DNA of 28,051 nt from Paracamarosporium sp. OC-R06-R3 (taxonomy: Eukaryota > Ascomycota > Dothideomycetes > Pleosporales > Didymosphaeriaceae): the NCBI GenBank assembly GCA_019828545.1, contig JACVRA010000176.1:2732-30782 (forward strand), in the 5' to 3' direction. Each line of letters begins with the position of its first letter. Position 1 is the stretch's first letter. This document shows positions 19,722 to 28,051 of this stretch, piece by piece. The position numbers and the translations under genes were made by a program. The notes beneath the pieces are model-generated. The model worked only from the letters and a program-made list of their open reading frames with translations. It was not told where the DNA came from and made no database searches.

Positions 19722-20469
19722 TGCAAGCCGTTGGCTCCCAGCGAGCAGTGAGTTCGGTGGAGGAGGAGAACAAAAGATACCACATCTGGATTCCAGCACA
19801 CGGGCAGTAAGCAAGGGGAGCTGTCATGTGCCTGAGAGCATTCTAGGCGTTCTTTCCTATTGCATATACCTCAGTACCATCAGGGTGCTCTTTCCTTAGA
19901 CCTAGTCTACACGTTAGTTTACATATTCGATACATTTATCCCATATCCTGCATCTGATCCTCACTCCACCCTTTCCGTGCCATATCGCCGCCCTTTCAAG
20001 CGCCCTCGTCTTCTCAGCGCATGATGCACTACGGTTGCGGTTCCGTTGCGCGCCTCCAAATATGGAAATACCTTCCGTAGCGGCTCCCATCGCGTCTGGC
20101 CCCCCACAATAGGTCAAGATGCCCCGCGGCGGACGTGCAGCCTACCCAATCGCATCCGGCGGCGCGCCGTATCTTTTCAAAGCGAGGCTCATCCGAGCTC
20201 GCCGCGACTTTTTGCCTTGCAAATGCGAGTATTTGGCGAAGAGATTGGGGCGCGGCCAGGCTTGGTCCGATCAATCGCCGCGGTTGAGGGGTGAGGGGTA
20301 GCAATGCACCGGCGTCATACCCCACCAGCTGAGTGATAAAAGAGTAGGCCGACGCGCCGCGACAAATTTCTCCTTATATAGCTTCCTGGCTGCCTTTTCC
20401 TCTCGTGTCTGCTTCTGATCTTTACCTTCTGATACCCCCCTTTGCTTTTCCAACACTCATACAGACACA
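19722..20469. other. intergenic region, promoter of the alcohol dehydrogenase gene
   Basis: The last 90 bp are a typical strong fungal promoter: TATA box, then a long C/T tract up to the ATG. No gene is supported in the rest; short ORFs around 20046-20301 have no recognisable product. Confidence 0.45.
20374..20381 (+). promoter_or_regulatory. TATA box of the class III alcohol dehydrogenase
   Basis: TTATATAG, about 90 bp before the ATG at 20470, with a pyrimidine-rich stretch between. This fits a highly expressed housekeeping gene. Confidence 0.6.
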
Positions 20470-22143
<1,674 letters not shown>

Positions 22144-22810
22144 ATTGTTGGTTCAAAATGAGGCTAGGGTTTGAATGAAATGAAATGAAACGAACTGGAA
22201 TGAATGCATGGCGTTTTAGATGTTAGTAGGCGGACACGCAGAAATCTAAAAAGCAAGGAAGAGGCGTAGCTTGGGTGGTGTGGATGTGTATATTTAGTCA
22301 GATCGGATTGGATCATGATATCGGAAGGCAGGCTTGGAAATCTACGTACAAAGCAAAGTTCATCTCTCTCGGTGTTTATGCAGACTTGGAGTTATAATCT
22401 AATTAGTCTGCAGAAGGTGGCTTTAAAGTACGGGTTTGCCATGCGAGACATAAGTATCTCAGCGGACGATTTGTTTTTCAGTCACGTGTTTACCAGGTTC
22501 ACCCTTCACGAAAGTATGATGGCCCTAGCTAATCGATTTTGGACGAACCAACATGATTAGTAATCGACTGGATAGGCTTTCGCTGGTTCAGTGACTTCGT
22601 ATACAAGTCCAATTAGAGGGTAGAAGATGTACCTGAGACTGATTAGTAGGCTAAGTTAGCCACGCTAAATCTAAGTCAGGTTAACCTAGATCCTGCAAAG
22701 TTGCTTTTTATAATGTTCCTTTATTATATAGCCTTGCCCCGCGAGTTCCAGCATTAGACTACAACAATCTGTGATCTGTCAAATCCCTTCAATGTTCGCC
22801 CGTGGCCAAA
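22144..22810. other. intergenic region, promoter of the membrane-protein gene
   Basis: Contains a GAAAT-type microsatellite near 22175-22192, a CACGTG at 22493-22498, two perfect palindromes (22649-22661 and 22678-22687) and a TATATAG-like element at about 22725-22731, some 85 bp before the ATG at 22811. An 81-codon ATG ORF at 22315-22560 has no recognisable product. Confidence 0.4.
22649..22687. promoter_or_regulatory. two adjacent perfect palindromes
   Basis: GGCTAA-G-TTAGCC at 22649-22661 and AGGTTAACCT at 22678-22687, about 125-160 bp before the membrane-protein ATG. They are possible dimeric transcription-factor sites; no factor is assigned. Confidence 0.3.
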
Positions 22811-25004
22811 ATGGCTCATCGTATACATGTCTATTGGTGGACGCCGTTCCTTCTGTTTGCATCTCTACTAGTCGGTGTACTCTTTTCACTGGGTCATCAT
22901 CTCTTTTACAAGTCTCTAGTCAACAAGTCAACGTCTACAGGTAGTTACTCCATCGCGGGCACCGAGTACCCTGGTCAGCAAGTCAACATTGCTGTTGGTA
23001 CCGCATTCGCATTCCTAGCCAAAGCAGCATTCGTTCTAGCTGTCTCGACAGCGTACTACCAAGTCCTCTGGAGAAGGATCGCACAAGATGCAGACAACGA
23101 CACGCCACCTACACTTGCGCGGACCGATTCCACCTTTTCCGCCCCCACCAACATCATCTCTCTCCTTAACGCTCCCGTATGGTTTCGATACCCCTTGCTA
23201 TTTTTGATGGCTGTGACCATGTGGTATGTGACCTCGCAGAGTTTTGATCGGCTGGAGAGTATCTGATCATTTGTAGGCTCATACCTATTGCGTCTATTAT
23301 TACTCCTGCAACATTGTCTGTAGACCTGCGCGAAAACATCGTAAACATTACCTCGGGAAACATACCTCAGATCGATTACTCTAATCTTAACTTTGCAGCT
23401 GCGATGCCCGCTTCTATCGGTGTTAATCGAATCTCCCCATACTACACCTACAACGGCCCGAGTCAGATCACGAAGACAATCGCAATGGCCGTTATGGCAC
23501 AGTCAGCCATTCTGCCTATCAACCCGCCTTTTCCCAACTCGAGCTGGGCATTAGATTTCCATGGACCCTCGTTACAATGCAATCCTATGGATTCATCTAG
23601 AGCTTTAGACTTCGAGGAAAATATCGCCAAATACACAAAATCAAATTGCGAAAACGCTCCAACTTTTCTGTCCTGGTTCCCACGATTCGACGTCGACCAA
23701 AATCAAACAACGTACGAACCGTTCAATGAGACGGATATGTCCTGGTCTGATCCTCAGATTATATACAAGACAGGGATTGGGAAATTTGAACTGGTGAAGC
23801 AGGACGCGGTCATGTACATCGCAGTCATGCCTGCCATGATTCAAAAAAGGCAATTCACCCTCGTATCAGATCCCGTAGCTTGCGACCTGCAGAACGGGGG
23901 CGAGACAACTACTGAAAATCCGTTGGGGGTCGTCGGCGCCAATGTAACGATGATGCAATGCCAGTTGCACAACTCCACGTACAAAACTAAATTTGAATAC
24001 ACAAATGGTCTTCAAACTGTAAGCGTCAACCTGCCTGAGCACGGCCCTACAGTCCCTATAATCAACTGGGTACGAAGTGCCTGGATTGGTATGGATAAGA
24101 AAACGTCGTCGAACTGCACCACGCTGAACGATCTCAATGACGACTATGGAAAGAGCTGCGTATATGACGACAGCCTGACTTCCCAACTCGCGTACCAAAG
24201 CATACTTCAAGCCTTCACGACAATGATCACCGGCCAGATCTACCTAGACAGCACAACAAAGGGGCTGCTAGACTCCTCCTACATTCGGAGCACGAGCCTA
24301 GTCAACACAAAAGAACTCAACTACCTAACGGACTACGAACTCCATCTCAAATCATCAATGTCTGAAGACGGCCGGAACGACCCTTCTCCGGACTTGCAGT
24401 GGGTCTTGTCGAATTCGAACACGCCCAGCGTCAGCGGAATATCGAGACTACAACACCGAGGCGCAGCGAACCAGTCGCTGCAGGACGCTTTAGAGACTAT
24501 GTTTCAAAATCTTACGATAAGCCTGATGAGCTCGTCTCTACTACAGTACGTCTGTCTTCTTTCTCACGCAGTGGAATTCTATGCGCGTGAGGTGAGGTTG
24601 CTGATACTTGTTACAGGCCAAATTACTCCTCCCCTGATGCTCCGCCTAAAGCTACCATAACAACATTTACAGCTCAGACAGTATATGTCTACGCAGCGGA
24701 TAAGCTATGGGCCGCATATGGAGCGGCGGCTTTATGTACGCTCGTTTGTGTCTTTATCGGCATGGCTACTATCGTGGCGAGCGGAGCGACGTATAATAAT
24801 TCTTTCTCGACGATACTGCGGGTCGCTAGAGCAGCTGAATTGAGTGCAGAAGTAAAGGAAGACGATTTGGATGGGAAAAGTCCACTGCCGGCTTATCTGG
24901 CCCAGGCTACTGTTAGTATAGCGGGTAGGCAGAGGAACAAAGACGTTGTAAGGGATCCTGTGAAGAATGAGGATACTGCTGCTAGGGAGATGCTCTTGAC
25001 TTAG
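22811..25004 (+). CDS. multi-pass membrane protein with large glycosylated extracytoplasmic loop (uncharacterised fungal family)
   Basis: Three exons: 22811-23223, 23277-24545 and 24617-25004; introns of 53 and 71 bp. The product has 689 residues. The ATG at 22811 is used; an in-frame GTG nine bases earlier is not a nuclear start. Three hydrophobic segments lie in the first 150 residues (about 10-32, 57-86 and 125-150). A loop of more than 400 residues follows, rich in N-glycosylation sequons (NITS, NSSW, NQTT, NETD, NVTM, NSTY, NCTT, NQSL, NLTI) and containing several cysteines. A last helix (about 580-610) precedes a charged cytoplasmic tail. This architecture recurs in a widespread but uncharacterised family of ascomycete integral membrane proteins; relatives carry uninformative names in databases. 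The topology suggests a plasma-membrane or secretory-pathway protein with its loop outside. No catalytic motif is seen. Confidence 0.82.
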
Positions 25005-25813
25005 ACTTTGGTTTTGGAGTCGTGTGGTGTCCCTGGCATGACTTTCTTCAAGTCAGGTATGTACTTTCATGGCTTGCTCGAATTTGTTTTTTATCAACCG
25101 TGATTTCGATGTCTTTTCCTCGACTTAGTCTTGGCACATGTACACAATGCCTGCGATTGCGGCGCATCTGTCTTGACTCCGCGACAGTGCATCCACACCG
25201 TACGTCGCCTCCAGTAAAATCCCATTGCAATGGAGTACAACGTGCGACCCGACGTTGCACAAGAGTGGGTGACGGCCTCACAAGACTCGATCACAGCATC
25301 CAAAACCTATGGTTTGAGTTAGCAACATCTCGATGCGAAGAACGGTTCCACCCCATCTTTTGCCAATCCTGCAATAACTACTAATCGCTTTTCATTCTCA
25401 TGCTACAGTAGTGTCGCCCAGAGCTTTCGCCAAGCTGAGATTGCGCGTGCTGAGGGGTCAAGTCAGGGTTCGCAATGTCGTTATGTTCCTCGCAATTGCG
25501 CCATTCATGATAAGACTCGCACTTTCAACACCCGAACACGAACATATGCTCCACAGAACGTGACTCGGATTCAGCACCCCACGCTTGCCGCATGATTCTT
25601 AACCTCCGGTCTTCGCTCATCGCCATGTTTCCCTGTTAGCCTGCCATTGAATCATACGGCCTAAGGAAACGTCATGCAGGCTAAGAATCTAGGTCTTTTG
25701 GCTGCAGATGAGGAGGAAAGATCCCGGTTAGACAGTTCCGAGACTCTGGTTTGAACCATTTAATTATCGACGTCGCTGCTTTGCTTTTCATCTCAGGCTC
25801 GACGTTTACAACA
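25005..25813. other. intergenic region, promoter of the transporter gene
   Basis: No gene can be supported. An open stretch at 25022-25384 lacks a recognisable product and is largely in a non-ATG frame. One inverted repeat, CAACGT..ACGTTG with an 8-base spacer, lies at 25238-25257. Confidence 0.4.
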
Positions 25814-27785
25814 ATGTCGCATTTACACGCCCCGGAGGTCACGGGCCAGACTGCTCCAGCTATCGACCAGACCGTCGCGGCAGCACATCGCAAACAAGCC
25901 AGTGCGACGGTCGCACGTGCCGACGTCGACAATCTACGAGATGATCCTGAAGCGAAGGCTGCATTTCTGGCTACTTTCACTGCGGCAGAGGAGAAGATGA
26001 TTATGCGGAAGGTGGACAAATGCTTTATTCTTCTTACGGGGTTGATGTACCTCATTAAGCAGGCATGTTCAGACACTCCCACATCCTTCAACTCTATTAA
26101 CGAAATGGTGTAGATCGATGTCAACAACGCAGCAAATATCAAAGTCCTGCACGTCGGACAGCCGTCGAATATACTGAAGGAGCTCAAGATGTCTTCGAAT
26201 GATTATAATTGGGTTGCATCTATTTATGGTGTGAGTTGGTGGCTTTTTAGAGTATGTGTGAGGGAAGAGCTAATCGATGATACAGATTGCCTATATCGTG
26301 TTCGAAGCACCCAGCAACTTGTTGCTCAAGAAGATGAGCCCGCATAATTGGCAGGCGAGGATCTTCTGTACGTGGGGCATCATCACTGCGTGCCATGCTG
26401 CTGCTCGGAATCGACATGACTTGTACGCTATGCGGTTCTTGCTCGGGTTCGTTATATCTCTTTTTTCTCTCACAGTAACGAGTTTTTCTTCTACTATAAA
26501 TCCTAATTCCCGGTCATTTTTGCGTTTTCAAAAATAATCCTAACTGTTTCATGGCTAACGCAGCACAGCATGTTTGAAGCAGGCATGTTCCCCGGCGTTC
26601 TAGCCCAATACTCATCTTGGTACCGCACCGACGAAATGGGCCGCATTGTAACGTATTACTTCTGCTTCAGCAACGTATCTGGCATCGTGGGCGCGCTCCT
26701 CACTTATGGCATCTCCTACATGAATGGTGTTGGTGGACTGTCCGCATGGCGCTGGGTCTACATCCTCGAAGGCGTCGCAACTATTCTCTTCTCTGTCTTC
26801 GTCTGGTACTATCTCCCCGACTACCCTAAGAGTCCTCGCAGTAAGAGATGGTTCACAGAGCGCGAGATGGAATTCATCGAGACGAGACTCCCCGAGAATG
26901 CGCCGTTGACAAGTGATCCTGATTTTTCTGGGAAAGAGATCAAAAGTATCTTAAGTAAAAGCTTGATTTGGAGTTTTATGCTGAGCCAGACGCTGGTCAA
27001 CCTCGGGTGAGTGGGGCCAACATTCTAAACTGATTTGATGGGCGGAGCTAATGCACGACAGCGGTTACGCATTGACGTGGTATCTACCGACCATCATCAC
27101 TAATCTTGGCTTCGTCGGACTGCCACGAAACCAACTCCTATTACTCCCCCCATGTGCAGCTGCCATCATAGGACTTGTAGTCTCTGCCTGGGTGATGGGC
27201 AAAGCATGGATTGTCCGTCCTGCATATATCATGTAAGTTCACCTGCTCCACACCTACCCATGCCCCCGCTAACACCCATCAACCAGGTTCCTCATGTCTG
27301 GCATGGTCGTGTGCTTCGTCCTCTTCTTCACCATAACTAGTTCCCGCGTCGGCATCTACATCGCTTGCATCCTCGGCACCCTCTTCTACCAATCCTACTT
27401 CCCCGCCTTCTGGGCCTGGCGCAGCGCCACGCTGTCAGGAAGCACAGGCACAGCCTTCACTCTAGGCCTGCAATCCGGCATCGCACAGCTAGGCGGCGTC
27501 GTCGGACCCCAGCTTTTCCAGTCTAAGTGGGCGCACAACGGGTACAAGAATAGCTTTGCCATCGCGGCGAGTTTTATGATTGCGGGGTGGGTGAGCAATG
27601 TGTGGACGTGGTGGCTTACGCGGAATACGGAGTACGATGTTATGAGAGTGAGGAGGTTGGCTAATGAGGCGAGGAAGAGGGGGGAAGTCGAGTTTGGAGA
27701 TGATATTAGGGTTTTTGAGGAGAGAAAGTTTTATGATGGGGTGAGGAGGGTGAAGGGGGTGGGGGGTGAGAGCAGTTCGGCTTAG
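25814..27785 (+). CDS. MFS transporter, anion:cation symporter family (DAL5/TNA1-like)
   Basis: Six exons: 25814-26062, 26114-26230, 26286-26446, 26569-27006, 27062-27232 and 27287-27785; introns of 51, 55, 122, 55 and 54 bp. The product has 544 residues. It has a polar N-terminal tail, then MFS motifs: NNAANIKVL after the first helix, YNWVASIYGIAYIVFEAPSNLLLKK, RFLLGMFEAGMFPGVLAQYSSWYR, YGISYMNG with WRWVYILEG, LPDYPKSPRSKRWFTEREMEF, and GYALTWYLPTIITNLGF. These mark the allantoate/nicotinate/pantothenate-type ACS family, so it probably imports a small organic anion by proton symport at the plasma membrane; the substrate is unknown. The first intron needs a GC donor (AG|GCATGT..GTGTAG), the only choice that restores the frame. 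Intron 3 uses GTTCGT. The tail after the last helix is basic. Confidence 0.93.
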
Positions 27786-28051
27786 TGTTGAGGATGTGTT
27801 TAAGTTTGTGCTTTTCATGGGTGGGAGGGGTTGGGGGTGGAGTAGGCGATTGGCGTGGATGTAGCGCATGGAAAGATATGTTCTGTCTATACGTTCAAGT
27901 TCGTAATGTACCGATTCTTGGCAGCTCGTGCCACGCGTCAGCTCATGCCACACCCCACTATGCGACGCACCAACTTCAACCCCTCGCATCTTCACCAATA
28001 TGGATCCAATTAAGGCTGTGCTTGCAGCAATTGAATCGTGCAAACCAGGAG
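27786..28051. other. 3' flank of the transporter
   Basis: G-rich 3' UTR-like sequence, then unassigned DNA to the window edge. A long minus-strand ORF covers 27489-28043 but is mostly antisense to the transporter's last exon and has no recognisable product. Confidence 0.4.

Noticed and set aside
26111..26113. Stop codon truncating the transporter after the first helix
   Set aside because: It is the last codon of a 51-bp GC-AG intron; the joined sequence matches the family.
27489..28043. 184-codon minus-strand ORF at the right edge
   Set aside because: Half is antisense to the transporter; Pro/His-rich translation of G-rich DNA with no known family.

Overview
The window looks like nuclear DNA from a filamentous ascomycete (Pezizomycotina; I would guess Dothideomycetes, but the sequence does not prove the class). 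The reasons are many short spliceosomal introns (about 45-120 bp, with GT..AG ends and CTAAC/CTGAC-like branch points), a HET-domain protein, fungal secreted esterases, a DAL5-type transporter and TATA plus pyrimidine-rich promoters. No bacterial operons, tRNA, rRNA or CRISPR array were seen. Spliced models below were built by hand from reading-frame continuity and splice signals; each adds up to a complete open frame.

Left part (1-3.3 kb) is accessory or decaying DNA. It holds a coiled-coil gene remnant with two in-frame stops (3-431), a frameshifted remnant like the N-terminal domain of fungal NLR/ankyrin-type proteins (480-1015, minus), an intact F-box-type leucine-rich-repeat ORF without an F-box (1267-2265), and, on the minus strand, a three-exon fragment of a DUF3435 ('FluG-domain') tyrosine recombinase (about 2311-2822). 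Full-length DUF3435 proteins include the captains of Starship giant transposons. Here only the N-terminal core-binding part is left, and the F-box-like gene lies where the catalytic part should be.

Middle part (3.4-12.7 kb): an alpha/beta hydrolase (3389-4510, plus) and a short-chain dehydrogenase (4526-5526, minus) converge with 15 bp between their stop codons. A HET protein with C-terminal membrane helices follows (6405-8776), then a secreted DJ-1/PfpI protein (9336-10331, minus), a poorly resolved stretch with two weak small ORFs, and a small secreted six-cysteine protein with Gly/Asn-rich sequence and three 12-residue tandem repeats (11963-12731).

Right part (14.3-27.8 kb) is ordinary gene-dense sequence, all genes on the plus strand: secreted type-B carboxylesterase (14349-16176), SET-domain protein (16442-17791), AhpC/TSA (PRXL2/AAED1-like) redox protein (18543-19721), class III alcohol dehydrogenase / S-(hydroxymethyl)glutathione dehydrogenase (20470-22143), a large multi-pass membrane protein with a heavily N-glycosylated loop (22811-25004), and an MFS anion:cation symporter (25814-27785).

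No single biosynthetic cluster is evident: there is no PKS, NRPS or terpene synthase backbone. The themes are hydrolysis/oxidation, secretion, redox and formaldehyde/NO detoxification, and non-self recognition, next to a mobile-element scar.
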